This document shows, one piece after another, positions 1 through 12,515 of a stretch of DNA of 64,000 bases (position 1 is its first letter; every line of letters begins with the position of its first letter). The notes below the pieces were generated by a model. The model had not been told where the DNA came from and did no database searches. It saw only the letters and a list, made by a program, of their open reading frames with translations. The stretch covers positions 4,653,203-4,717,202 of the forward strand of contig NW_020653852.1 of assembly GCF_003589595.1 (NCBI RefSeq), given 5' to 3'. Origin of the DNA: Hyposmocoma kahamanoa (taxonomy: Eukaryota; Arthropoda; Insecta; Lepidoptera; Cosmopterigidae). Made by a program: the position numbers and the translations under genes.

Positions 1-498
1 TGTATTGTGTATTTTTGTTAAAATATGTGTTCATCGTTAATATTTCGTAACAAATAATTAAAATTGTAGAAATTGAGAACCTTCTGATTTTCCAAACCGT
101 TAAAAATAAAAGATTTAGTACACCTGCATTCATACTTTGACAATGACATTTCTTTATTAATGCTTTGGACACCTAAATTGAGATGCATGGTACACAATTT
201 ACGTTAAATGTAATGTATACTTGTACTAAATAGATAACGAGTGAAAACCAAAATTTGTCTTAGTGACACTGTACAATTAAATTACATCTATGTAATTTGT
301 GTTATGGTTTATGAATAAATAAAATAAAGGCACAATTTGTAATGCTCACATTTCAGCGAGACGAACTCCTTGACAAGGATATCTACTGGTACTACAATTC
401 ATAATACTTATTGAAATGTAGTACAAACTTTACAAACCTTCGAGTTAATTTGGTAAAACGCCTTATAAAACAAAAACATTCATGTGACATCCCTTATT

Positions 499-577
499 AC
501 GTCCCCTAGCAAGGCCTTGTGGGGTCCAAATGCATTTATTGAAATCTATACGAAGGTATCAGGTGCTAGGGGAACGT
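499..577. repeat. Imperfect inverted repeat around 52 bp
   Basis: ACGTCCCCTAGCA and TGCTAGGGGAACGT match except for one extra base. It could be the ends of a very small MITE. Confidence 0.35.
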
Positions 578-799
578 ATTTTGAATAGATTTTTTACAGC
601 GGAAGAGATGGGGAAAAATCTCTTTAATATCTAATAGCTTCTCCCCTTTACGACCCATTGAAGAGTGAAAGAATATTCTATCAATGTGATGTTTATATTC
701 GATATTATTACTATAGTAAAGAATATTATTATGTGTCATGAATACATAGCAAATCTTCTATTGCGTCAAATTAAGTATACATATATTATATGTATAATG

Positions 800-866
800 T
801 TTCACCACGATGATGTTCAATTATTTTTTTTGTGAAATTAATCCACTAGTTTGTTATATATATTCT
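800..866 (-). repeat. SINE family 2 tail
   Basis: GTTTCACCACGATG and ATCCACTAGTTTGTTATA match the tail at 63045-63105. Confidence 0.5.
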
Positions 867-1497
867 TAATACAGTTGCTCAAAACGTGGTATTTTTCGCA
901 CTACAAATCGTGCGGAAAGTTGGATTTCTCGCACTAGTGCTTTTTACTTTTCCAGTTTTTTTAAGTTGTTTTAAGTCTTAAACATAGAACTAAAGAGATT
1001 GTATATTTATTTCATATTTATGTGCTTTGTGACGTGAGTCATTCGTCATTACTATACTATATCTATGGGGAGACCGCATTTTTACACCTATGAAGTAAAT
1101 GCTCCTTAGTAGCGATTATGTAGAAAATAAAGTAATATAAAATAGTAATTTTAATGTGGCTGAATACTGGCAACAGTTGCCATATTGAACGAAGTCGGCC
1201 AAAAAAAGTACTAATTTTTTTCATCGTTTACATTCCCGCCTTTTTCATTAACTTTTTTACGATTTGATTTTGTTATAAACAAAGGAATAAAATGAGGTTT
1301 TTTTAAATACTGTTTTATTTTACTTTCAATGTAGGTTTTTCGCAAATGTATTAAAAATTGTTTGATACACATGCGGATTTGTCATTTTCATTTGTCTCGA
1401 GACTCGTGAATAATGAATGACTAACTTTCCGCACTTGTATCAAAAATAACTATAACACAAAGATTACCACTTAATTACTTATTTAATACTGATTAAG

Positions 1498-1627
1498 ATT
1501 AACACTTAGAAAAAAATTCTTCGATCTGGCCGGTTTCGAACCGATATCTTCTAGTAAACCGTGCCAGACGCTATGCCAACTAATCTTCGGAACGAACCAG
1601 CTGACCTCATGGAAATATTTCGTCACC
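1498..1627 (-). mobile_element. tRNA-derived SINE family 2
   Basis: In minus orientation it reads GGTTCGTTCCG, GTTGGCATAGCGTCTGGCAC, B box GGTTTCGAACC-like, then GATCGAAGAATTTTTTTC. The 17.5-kb and 59.5-kb copies share this order. Confidence 0.7.
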
Positions 1628-1735
1628 CAGCTAACCCAAGTTATAAAAAAGATATTTTACATTAGATTAGTACTCGTATATTATAAATAAATATATAAAC
1701 TAGACCACATCACATCAAATTATAGCAACTAATTT

Positions 1736-1895
1736 TATGGAAATCGGAAACAACAACGGTACCACAAACACCCTGACCCGAGAAAATATAAAAGTTGATT
1801 TTTCTACGTTGACCCAGCCGGGGATCGAACCTTTGAGATGGCGACACCATGAAAGCTGGTGTGCAAGACATTGAACCACAGAGGTCGATAAAACC
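1736..1895 (-). mobile_element. tRNA-derived SINE family 3, copy 1
   Basis: It shares AACGGTACCACAAACACC, a GACCCGAGA block and the antisense B box CCGGGGATCGAACC, followed by GAGATGGCGACACCA, with 33388-33550. The lack of similarity to families 1 and 2 makes it a third tRNA-headed family. Confidence 0.65.
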
Positions 1896-2649
1896 GATAC
1901 TAAATGAAAATCTGAAAATGTTTCTGAAAATATTTCGTATTCTTGGTGTAATAAAGCCTCCTGTAATCGTACATCAAAAATACTTTTATCACACGAAAGT
2001 AGTAAAATAATATAAACTACTTGAAACAAATTATGCACAATTACGTGAAATTTTGGAACTCTCTCATTTAAGAAAAAAAATCGACTAAATTGTGATGGTT
2101 GTTCGGCAGCCATCATCTGTTGCAAAGGACTATGAAGGAATGTTTATATTTTAAATAAAACTTTGAAATCACACATATGTTTAGGTTTTAGGGTCCACTG
2201 AAAATCAGCGTCGCAGTATTTTCTCGGCTGTAACATTAGCATTAGGATCCTTTTGCATACGCCGCAACCGCACACACATTACATTTATTCAAATTGTGTT
2301 TACTATTTAATGTTTGCTTTGTTGTTTTTTGTTATTTATTTTTGTTTTATTTTACCTTCGTCTTTTTTTAATTCTTTCTTTTTGTTTATTTTTATGTTGT
2401 GTCGTTATAATAAATGGTTTCCATTTCTATATCTTTTATTCCAACACCGAGAAAAGAGAGACAGATGTTGCTACACGGCAATTATTAAGTTTACAATTAA
2501 CGTTGCAATAATAAACTTTTGAATATTCCCAATATCAATATTAATTTCAACGTGCGATATATTAAACAAGTTACAGCCAAGAGCGCATTATTAACACTTT
2601 GGATTTGTGACCGATCGTATCGTAATGGGCATACAGTTGAATTTAAATC

Positions 2650-2930
2650 TCAAGTATCATTTCATAGACGTCCGTTTCCATTTCCACGTCGCGTTTCTTG
2701 GAAAGAGAGCCGCCACTGGCGCCCATGCTCGCCCGTTGCGGACTGTTTGGATCTGCCACTGGTCGGTAACTTCAAAGACGCGAGAGCACGCGCGGCCTAT
2801 GCTCTCGATACAAATCCGAATACGCGCCGCCACACGCGTCGGCCCGAAGCCGCCCGGACTTGCTCGTTTCGCGAGCTCGCCCGGCCCGTACAAACCAGCG
2901 CATTTGACATCACGGACCGTGGGAACACAT
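2650..2930. other. CpG-rich island in AT-rich surroundings
   Basis: By eye about 30 CpG dinucleotides occur in roughly 225 bases (2661-2890), including many CGCG. Flanks are AT-rich with few. Overlapping ORFs are open on both strands as a side effect of base composition and encode nothing recognisable. It could be a promoter with a first exon, or a GC-rich repeat. No TATA box or splice donor could be assigned. Confidence 0.5.
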
Positions 2931-4167
2931 CAAAATCAAAACGTATATACATACTTATAAAGGGATTCAGACTCTGACAATATTATTTCTATGATTACGT
3001 AAAAGCCCAGTGAACATTATAATGTAAATATCGCATTCAAATTTAGCATTTTAAATTCTACATATATGCTGGGGTCCGAACCATGTTTAGTACATTTTAA
3101 TGTCCATTGGGTGTTTAGCAATTTGCCCACTCTAGTTTGCTGGGTCTCAGGAAGTCACGTTCTCACGTGACCTTACCCCCGTCACCCGTGTGCCCAAGAC
3201 AGCGTTCTAGCTATCAACTATAGATATGCAAACTCTTGAATCCCGTTTAAAAAAACTTGGCAATGTAAATGCCATTCACAGCTGTAATGTTTTATATATT
3301 GATTACACAGGTTCGTGTTTAAGGGTTAACTAAACGCATCCTGGTAGAACTATTCTCTGAACGTACAAGTCATCAAGCCTGGAATCATGCAGCTTTATTT
3401 ATTGTATTGTAGTTAACTCAAGATTTTGCAAATACCTTGTTAAAATAAGTCTATAATCACACAATTTAGAAGATTTTGAATTTGTTGTGTGATACTTGCC
3501 ATACTACGTAACGGGCACTTCAGATTTAGAACTCCGCCATGTTGTTTTAATTAGCTTTTCCTATGACACATGCATTATTCAACTTTGTCTAGAATACATA
3601 CATAATAATACATACATATAAACTCAATATCGTTGAAAAAATATATTAAAATAAGCTAACCAAAGAACTTTCATAATGACAAAGAAATTCTTACTCTACA
3701 AACGTGTTCAACAAAAAAAACACTTAACAATTCCAAGTTTGACGTAATAACTTAACAAAAAACTTGTACCAGGATAGAGGATATAAATGTTGGGTGAGAG
3801 AGAAAAAACTTCATAAAAGGCACCATGAGTCCTCGTACGCGAGATCAAAAGAAAAACTGTCCGACCGAACAAAGTTGCAGAAAAAAGGACCGATCCCAAA
3901 CTCATAAGAAATTCGGCGTTCTGCTCTTACTGAACAAATTGTATTAAGTTCGCTGAAAAAAGAATTATGTTATTTTGTATAGAGTTGAAAATGGATTGCA
4001 GGTATTCACGTGTGACGGGTGAAGGTAGTGCCCTACATTCTGCAGGTGTATTGTCGAAATCGCAAATCAATGTCTACATTTTTTTGTGCTTTTCGTAGTT
4101 AGTCATAACCGTAGTCAATGTACTGAATTAAATTTAAATAACATTAAGGAATTGAAACTATTTTTAA

Positions 4168-4250
4168 ACTGTTTCAAAAAGGAGATTTTCAATTGGACTG
4201 TTTTTTTTGTATGTTTGTTACGCGATTACTCCGGAATTTGAATCCGGAAC
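4168..4250 (+). repeat. TIR element (ACCGAC family), small part
   Basis: AAAAAGGAGATTTTCAATTG, TTGTATGTTTGTTACGCGAT and TACTCCGGAATTTG match the first 90 bp of the family. Confidence 0.5.
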
Positions 4251-4886
4251 TTGATGATGCATTGATGAATTGCGTCTATTTATGTTTTTTCAAACAAATT
4301 AACGTCACAACTGACTTTATAGTCATCAACCAGCAAAGTGTAGTATTAATGTAAACCACCGCATTTATCACCATAGCCATAGCAGTTGTTATTATCTTAT
4401 TTTTATTTTTATTTTATTAATTAAATATCTTATTTTTAATTTTCCAAAGAGTATTCCAATTTACGCTACAAGCGTTTTACAATTTTTTTTTTATATTTTA
4501 ATAATATGAATTTATATCATATTAAATTTAGAGAAAGAGAAGAGAAATTAAAATCATATAAAACATATTAATTAGTACTGCAGTCTACGTCTTCTTGGGA
4601 TTTTTCACCAGAAGAAATACTGGGTCCAAAACTGGTGGTACGGAGCAACCATCTTCCCTGTTGAAATTAGTGTGCTTTTTTTAACCATCCTGGGTCAATA
4701 ACGGACTTCTTTTGCAAGGACTTGGGATTCGCTATCGGTTTTTAAAGAAATATCTATGTATCGCATAATTACTAGGAACAGGACATTTTTATGTACGGTA
4801 CCATTTAATTCCATTCCATGAACGAGTCGTTATTATATTATTTTAAATAATATACATAGCTTTTTAAATAAAACTAAATATATAAC

Positions 4887-5404
4887 CAGAAATAGAGATG
4901 AAATGTCATTTAATTTTTTTGAAAACTATTCTGCCAAATCATTACGGTGACAACTGCGCGACGATTGGCCAGCCCGAATTCGAAACAATTGACGGGTGTC
5001 GTCAATTGTTTCACTTCAAATCAACAGTTTAACTACAGCTTTGGTGTAATGGATGAATATTGAAAAATTACATATTTAATTTATTTTAAGTGATTTTACT
5101 TAACTGTGTTTCCGTTTGTTTTGTAATTACATGTTTTGCTGTTTTTCCCACACCACCGAATGGAACAGCCTCCCGTTGTTAGAGATATTATCTTTATTAC
5201 AATAAATACAGAATATTTTTGGAATATACGGAGACGTACACACAGGTCAGTTGTTGGCGCTGTACTATTTCGGCTTTCTAATTTGTGATTTCAGCGCAAA
5301 CGAGAGTTGATATTTAAAACTGACATAAGGTCCATTTGCCTGAGGAGTTTCCAGGGATGGATGGCCCTTATTTCGTCTGTGTTTCTGGTTATATACTTGA
5401 TGTT
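4887..5404 (+). repeat. 550-bp dispersed repeat, copy 1
   Basis: It starts CCAGAAATAGAGATGAAATG and ends near GTTATATACTTGATGTTA. Shared landmarks are GTTTTGCTGTTTTTCCCACA, CACCGAATGGAACAGCC, TTATTACAATAAATACAGAA and AACGAGAGTTGATAT. A perfect 13-bp hairpin (4982-4994 / 5000-5012) is internal. No family was recognised and the downstream short ORF is not conserved. Confidence 0.6.
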
Positions 5405-8403
5405 AGTACCTCGATGGATTCCTGTATGGTATTAGTACCTAACTTCGCGCATGACTTGTTTAGTTGTTGTATTGATTACTTTAATACCGTTTCGGATCGC
5501 CCTATAGTATACACGCCTAATTCCACGATATCGCCACTTCAACGAAAGTTATAAAGGACCCGTGGTAAGGGCGAGCAGCTTAGTCTTGATTCGATAGTGA
5601 ACTTAGAGAATAATAGTGAATTTAACCTCAATAAAAGCGAGGTGTATTTGGAGTTGGATTTTGTTTAGCGGTAACATAAGTAATATTTTTTTTTTTATTA
5701 CTATATCTTTCTCGACCATAAAACGTTTATACAAATATAAAGACGTCCACACATCAAAAAAATCACTAAACATTTTCACATAAGTATGTAATTTCTACTT
5801 CTCTCCTTTTGGGTCTCTCTAACATTATGAACGAATAATATATTTGCGGACAGTCTATTACATAACTCAGACTTAATATTTTTTATGGCCCGTCTACTAG
5901 GTATTTGGAAAATAAATATGTATTCACCCTTTTTGTCAGCAAAACATAATATTTCTTTTCAACTCACTTGTCCTTCCCTACAACACAAAACGCCGTAACT
6001 GACGATTTAGATGAAAATAAATTATATACGTTACAGCATAGGACATAAAATTGAGAATCGAACTATGCACATAAATTGTAAGCTACGCTTCATAGCATTT
6101 TGGAGTCACTGAGATTTGAACCGTATAGCAATACGAATGGAAAACAAAATATTATTGGCATGAAGTTGAATTTAATTGCATGTTCAAGTAGTCTTAACTG
6201 TGTGCCGCTGCCTCTAAGCATATGATATAAATTGAATGAATTAATATAAATTGTTATTAGTATATTCGCAGCACTTGCCAAAGAAAAACTAACTTTAATT
6301 TACTGTTTCGGCGAGTATTTTAATCAGTTCAATAGAAGCACAAATTGTGTTGAAAATTTTGGCATAAAAGTTTGGCAGGTGCATGGAATCAAACTAAAAG
6401 CCTACAGTGTAGAAAGCAGCCGTCTCTTTTACAAGCCTTTTAAAAAACCTTATTTAAGCTGTTGATTCTTCTCATCAATAAACCTTTCTCTAAAAAAGAT
6501 CCCCCCGCAGTCGATATGTGAAAAAATTAAAGCTGTTAAAATTTTCACTCCGACTCGACCGAAATGTATGGAACAGCTGGTTTTCTATGATTGCAATCCT
6601 CATAGTAAAACTGGTTCTTGTTGATGACACAACCGGCCTTTAAAATATTCCATTACGTCTCACTCTGACACCTAATGAAGCTGTACCCACACAATACCCG
6701 CATACAACATCAATCAAAATGCAATAAATAATACGAAAAACAAACGGTGGTGTACCGCAGGGTAATATTCTGGGGCCGCTAATATTCGTAATCTATATTA
6801 CACAATAAATGGTCCTCTTCACCAGTTCGGTAGTCATATACAAATATTAACGAATGCAAATCGAGTTTAATTAATACTATAAGTAATACTGTTAAATAGA
6901 ATAGCGAAAGCTGAGCGAAAATCAACGAAGTGCGTGGACTTTGCTAGCACAATTTTACGTTTTAGTCTAAGCCTAGTTATTAATATATTTTTGTATAATT
7001 TAGAAGTAGGGAATAAGGAAATTGCAAGCAATGTATTTTAGAATAGATGCAAGCACACAACGCAATGGATTCAGTTCGACCAAAGATTAGGTAACATTCT
7101 TGTATGCGTTTTATTTTAAGTATGATTGAATATTTACCTACCTAAAGTGTTAGTTATTTTATAGTATAGACATAAAACATCAAAGCTATAAAAAACCTAA
7201 TCAAATAATCAATTAAACACTAATGGCATAAAGTAATAATGTGACGAAAATGTTTAGACAATATTTAAATGATAGATTCGACAGTTTAAAAAAGAAACGT
7301 TTTGACAGACAGAAACGTTTTGAAGAGGCCTCTTGCCAATGTCACTTTGAGATTAAGAACGGATTCGCTCTGGACCTTTTGGTGGGAAAAGTGTCGTTTT
7401 TATTTTGACTTTCAATTATTTTGTGAAATCTAGTTTAAAGTGGAATAGGATAGTGCTATTGTGCCTTAATCGAAGATTAATACGCGAAATTATACGAAAC
7501 TCGAACTTAAATGCCCGTATCGGCACGTTTTAAGGAATCCCGAGTCAATCCAAGCACGCCGCCTCAAATTGCCTATCCTCTTTGTGGCGGCCTTATTTAC
7601 AGAAACATAATTAAACTTCATGTTTAGACTGAAAGCCTTAATAAATTAAAAAAAGGGATTAAGAACAGTGTGACCATTGGTGGCAGATTTCTGTCATTTG
7701 CCATTTAATTTTTATTCATTTTCATTCAGACAGAACATATTAACGTTGTATTAAATATGGCAGAGTTTTAGGAAGAACTTGCTGTTCTTTATTATTTTTC
7801 GGAACAGTTAAAAACTTGTTGTTTTAGCTACAACGAACAAACATCTGAAGCGAAATACAGGATATTGTTATAAACATAACCTAGTTCAAGTTTATAACTC
7901 TAGCTTCTACTGCTTCCAGATTGATAATAAATCACAAGTATTAATAGGTCTCGTTAATGCACATCGTCAAAAACACTGGGTCAACTAATACATGGGATGT
8001 CGCTATCCTTCTTTAGATAACGCAAAGTATTGGTCAATTTGGCGACATAACTTTTTTTGGCTTTACTATTTTTTTTTTAATTCACTGCCACTGAAGCTGG
8101 AAGTCATATATTAATAACTTAAATGCTAAACTTAGTAAGACGTATATCGATGACTTTCGAGAATAGCAGCATATCTCAAGAAGATTCACGAAGATGGCTT
8201 GCAGAAACTGAGGCGTATCTGACGCGCAAAATGGCGTGATTATTAATATTAATAAATAATTGTTATAAATACGTCAAATGATTATTTTTTTACCGAGAGT
8301 AAGCTCGCTGTTTTAATCACGAAGAAATTAAGCACAGTCTGAATTCACCACAAAAATAAGAGAAAATTAAGGTGAACTGTTTTTTTTATTTTGGACTCTT
8401 GAA
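5405..8403. other. AT-rich stretch, little recognised
   Basis: Apart from the RT scrap at 6743-6808, only short ORFs without codon structure are seen. No repeat was matched elsewhere in the window. Confidence 0.5.
6743..6808 (+). mobile_element. Tiny RT fragment (GVPQG box)
   Basis: Translation gives GGVPQGNILGPLIFVIYIT, the conserved template-gripping box of non-LTR reverse transcriptases, followed by a stop. No other RT box could be found next to it, so it is a short relic. Confidence 0.55.
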
Positions 8404-8415
8404 ACGCAACGATAT

Positions 8416-8623
8416 TGGAAATGAAACTATTTTTCCGGATTTACTTAAATCGCGTATATTTGTTTTTTCAAACAAACCAAAGTTTCGTTTCGTTTGGCCA
8501 TGGGACCTGTAAAGGACCTGAAACGTTGGTTTGTTTGAAAAAACAAATATACGCGATTTAAACCCGGAAAAATAGTTTCATTTTCAATGTGTCGCAAAAA
8601 CCGCAAAAACCTAAGAACTCGAT
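8416..8623 (-). mobile_element. Snap-back element copy 1 with 12-bp target duplication
   Basis: Identical ACGCAACGATAT repeats flank it (8404-8415 and 8624-8635). On the minus strand it begins TCGAGTTCTTAGG (after one A). It then folds into two ~68-bp inverted arms (8418-8487 and 8518-8585) containing CCGGAAAAATAGTTTCATTT and CAAATATACGCGATT. There is no coding frame. A 12-bp duplication suits insertion by retrotransposition better than by most DNA transposases. Confidence 0.75.
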
Positions 8624-9041
8624 ACGCAACGATATGTTAAAAAGTATATATTTGTGCCCATCACGCGTGGCCTCCAGTTTCGTATTGCCTGTTACTCTGG
8701 GGAAAACGTTGCTACAACGCATATTTTGATGTTGTTTAGAACTCAAAGAAAATGTGTCAGGGTCATGTCTCGGGTGGGTCAGCGAAAGTTGCTCGCTTTA
8801 GTGTAGCGAACTTATAATCTTTTTATTTATTTCATATAATTGTTTATCATTACAGTAATTTACTAAAGCACTGTGAAGTTCATAAATAAGCAAATTAATA
8901 CATTTAACATTCACAGAAGACAGACGTTCATCCATCTTCTCAGAAAACCTTAAATATTTATCAGACGCAGCCTCCTATTTACTCGCAAAAATATCGCAGC
9001 CTGGTGCAGAATAGATACGAGAAACTTAATAGCGATGACCT

Positions 9042-9180
9042 TGGTGACCCAACGGTTTGCACTGTGGGCGCTGCATGAAGAGATCTCGAATTTGATTCCC
9101 GATAGGACCAAAATGCGATAATAACGGCACAAATTAATTTAAGGGGCAATGTATAGGTACGCTTCTGCTATAAGATTAAA
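9042..9180 (+). mobile_element. tRNA-headed SINE family 4, 5' part
   Basis: GACCCAACGGTTTGC and the B-box-like TTTGATTCCCGATAGGACC are followed by AATTTAAGGGGCAATGTATA, shared with the copy at 10.3 kb. Confidence 0.55.
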
Positions 9181-9194
9181 CTATAGCGATCCAA

Positions 9195-9480
9195 TTTTTT
9201 TTATAATATCAAGTGACGGGGCGAACAAGTCGTGCACCTGGTGGTAACCGACACGCCTGTCCATAACAGTTGTAGGTCTACTCAGACCTTTAGACCATAA
9301 ATATCTGCGGGGCACTACCACTGCGCCCGACACCCTGAGATATAAGTAGACAAGTCCCATGTGTCTGTTATTTCACCAGCATCCTTATTACCCTTCGAAA
9401 CCGGAATGCATTAATGCTCACATTGCTGCTTGGCGGCAGAAATAGGTAAGGTGGCAGTACTTCCCTGGATGAACTCAACC
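9195..9480 (-). mobile_element. 310-bp retroposon family, copy (A-rich end at left)
   Basis: A T run on the plus strand, then ATAATATCAAGTGACGGGG, CACGCCTGTCCATAACAG, TTCACCAGCATCC, GGCGGCAGAAATAGGTAAGG and CTTCCCTGGATGAACTC. It is nearly full length. Read from the other strand it ends in an A-rich tail. Confidence 0.7.
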
Positions 9481-9713
9481 ACACACAAGGACCAGAGAAT
9501 AAAGAATAAGAGAACGGACACTCTCCGCCCCTCTCTAGTTTTAGACACCGCACCACGCCCCGCACATTGCCGGTCACATTGACTGAACGACATTAAGGCT
9601 GCCGGCGAGCCGTTTTCGCGCGAAGACGGCTTTGATATTTGAATATAGTTTTCATTTGTTCACTACGAAACTTATACGTTAATATAAAACATAATTTTAC
9701 GTTACTATTTATA

Positions 9714-9773
9714 ATGGTCGTGAATTGTGCTGTCTACGGCTGTTTATCATCATTTTCCGAAAGATGAAACGAA
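9714..9773 (+). pseudogene. Broken THAP-domain first exon
   Basis: The frame MVVNCAVYGC (9714-9743) matches a THAP zinc-finger start. A shifted frame directly after reads YHHFPKDETK (from 9745), the later THAP motif HxFPKD. A consensus donor GTAAGT follows at 9774. The normal spacer between Cys and His-x-Phe-Pro is missing, so an internal deletion with frameshift is likely. THAP exons occur in P-element-like transposases and in host regulators. Confidence 0.4.
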
Positions 9774-10295
9774 GTAAGTAAAAAAAAACTTACGTCTGAG
9801 ACTCATCCAGTTATTATTTTTTCATTTATTTACTGCATGTACAAAAAATACAGATTTATTATATCAACATAATGAGGCGCCATGACTTCGCGAATTTTCT
9901 ATTCGTATTGCCGATAAATATTACGTAGGTAGTAAATATAATTAGATAATTATCAACTAAACTTGGACAAGCAATTCCAAATACCTTGGTTACCTTACTT
10001 AAAAATACATGTCCGAAATATTACATTTTAAGTGCTTTTAACATATTTTTGAAATAAATCTTCAATATTACTCTAGTTTTAGTGAATTAATGAAAAATAT
10101 AACAATATATCGATATAAATACCTAATAGACATTTATAATTATTAGGATTCTATTAATAGAATCATAGATAACAGATTCGCGTTAAAATTTTCGCTATGT
10201 TGCGGCTCTGACCACGTTACGTAATAGTGCGAGAAAGTAAATAATTTTCGACCGTTGTATGGAGTGTCCGGGGTGTGCAAGCACCTTTACTGCTA

Positions 10296-10676
10296 CTAAA
10301 TCTTGAATTTGATTCCGAGTAGGACCAATATGGGAACGTAACGTCACAATTTCATTTAAGGGGCGATGTATACGCTTCTAAGATTTCGGTTGACAGTTAA
10401 CATTTTCCATTTACGAGATATAAAACGATAGCGTAACAAAATGTAAATACTAAAGGTGTCAAACGGTGTGGACATCCCTGCTAGTGACCCGTTTAGCTTG
10501 TGCAGGTGGTCTTGATCTATCATATAAAATGAATATTATACTGATGAAAAATGTTCATAAACGAGCAACCCCTGGAGTTTCTTACTAATTCTTTTCAGGG
10601 GAATCTGCCTTACTAATGTGATAATTTCAAGTATAATTTGCTTACTTAAGGAACAAAGATTATTTGAGTTATTAGT
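10296..10676 (+). mobile_element. SINE family 4, long copy with LINE-like tail
   Basis: TTGAATTTGATTCCGAGTAG is followed by TTTAAGGGGCGATGTATACG and a long body. It ends GGAGTTTCTTACTAATTC, GGGGAATCTGCCTTAC, then TTGCTTACTTAAGGAACAAA. The last 150 bp match a LINE-type 3' UTR ending in AATAAAGAT in the sister copy. Confidence 0.6.
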
Positions 10677-11048
10677 TTGAGCATTCGTCCAGCGCCTACA
10701 ACGTAAACCATAGGTCGTCACAATTTTACAACACTACTTAGTAAATCGGTGGTACAAAGGTTGCAATGAAAAAAAGCGAATACTCACAGTTTAAGAGTTT
10801 ATTTGTCCTCACCACAAAGTAACGCAGCTCAAAAGGAATACACAGATGCACATAGCACAACAAGAAGAATTGCAAGAAAATATACACAAGGAAAAATAAG
10901 CGTGCACTGTTACAACAAAGGAAAGCGAACTGTAATGCAGTAAGCGCTTTGCGTCAGAGGTATTGTGCAATCTAGGCGACAAAATTTTAATGGCATTTAT
11001 TGTGAGACTGTGTTTGTGTGTGTAAACTGGTGTATATTAACAACACTA

Positions 11049-11990
11049 CAATAAATTTAATACAGTAGGTCTCGAAATACCTTTGTGAGCTCAATCCGCC
11101 ATTTTCACTTTGTATGGTATGGTTTTGTCATTCTTTCATGCAAATTCTCTAAAATCCTAGAAAAATTTATTTATTTATTTATTTATTTGGGATAACAACA
11201 GCAATAGTGATAGGTTACAAAAAATTAAATTACATATTACAAAGCCAGTAACAGTTATCCTCGATTTATACATGAAAATAAAAACAGAGCACGGGGTGTC
11301 TATAAGCGTGATAAATAATTATACAGATTATATAGGTACATACATATAATTGTGAAACAATTTAAGTAAACTAAATACGTACACTTACATACAAACAATA
11401 CTTACTATACACAATAAAACTTAATATTAATAAGTATTATACACTATACCTACATATGAATACAACTTAACACTAAATCATAAATCATAAATACTTCTAA
11501 CATTATAAAAATATCAAACTATAACTATAAAAGAAATAAATAAATAAATGACTTATTGGGCTGTTACGGAATGCAAAAACGATAGCGACACTAAGCATAT
11601 TACCTATGGTGGTATTTCATATCATCGGAAATTCTTATTTTAACAAATTTTCGAAATAACTTTTTTGTTACAAGAAACTAAAGCTTAAGCCCCTGCAATA
11701 TGGTAGTTTCTTTTTTGGAGGACTAAATTAATAACGTCGTCATTCAGCAATTAACCGCTAGATGGCAGCACATTGATTGAAATTTCAATATTATGTCAAA
11801 ACGGTGTAACTTGTAATAATCGGTACTGATGGTATTGAACTTTTAACGTTATGTCAGCAGGGTAAAGGTTAAATTATAAATAAGATTTTGTAGTGTTTCA
11901 AATTAAGATTTGTGAGTTTTGGCGATATCGGTTCTGATAGTAATCGAAACTTAGGCACTTCCATTGTTTTTTTCTTCCGTGATATAAATT
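11049..11990 (+). repeat. 450-bp dispersed repeat interrupted by ~430 bp
   Basis: Two halves (11049-11137 and about 11600-11990) flank an insert (11145-11570). The insert has (ATTT)n at its left edge (11165-11188) and (AAAT)n at its right (11539-11553). ATGCAAA occurs at 11138-11144 and 11571-11577, a possible short target duplication. The insert resembles a LINE 3' UTR but has no coding sequence. Confidence 0.6.
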
Positions 11991-12290
11991 ATTATTACAG
12001 TGAAACGTTGTTCCTTTTTGACTATTTTCCATTGACTTACAATTATATGACCGTCGGGTCCGCGCTAAAAAGTGTCCGCACTTGTAAGGCGCTAAAATCG
12101 TATACAGAGCGCGACACTCCGCTTTAGTCTTCATTTGTTCGACTGACAGCGCGATACTGCGATGACATTACAATTTAAATTTCGAATAGGTTGACTTGGG
12201 ACATTTTTTTTCATGGTTTTTGTATTAGACCCGTCGTCCATTTATTTGTAAGTCAATGCTATTTTCATTAATTATTTAGAAACATTACAG

Positions 12291-12515
12291 CTCCTTGTGA
12301 AAGAGTTCGTCCAGGGAAGAACTGCCATGCAGTAGAAGTAATGTGATTATTAGTGTGTAACGGTTACAAAGAGTAAGGGTGCTGGTGAAAGGCATCTGTG
12401 ACTTGTTAATTTATGTCTCAGGGTGACAGGCGTAGTGGCAGTGCCCCTTAGATCTTTGTGAATTAAAGCTGTGACTGGCACTCAGCACCAGGCGCCCGAT
12501 TAGTTTGTCCCGTCG
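12291..12515 (+). mobile_element. 310-bp retroposon family, copy
   Basis: AGCTCCTTGTGAAAGAGTTC starts it and ATTAGTTTGTCCCGTCG ends it. The central hairpin region is altered. Confidence 0.7.

Noticed and set aside
2519..2977. 152- and 117-residue ORFs
   Set aside because: They overlap in different frames over a CpG-rich stretch where stop codons are rare. No domain or codon bias supports coding.
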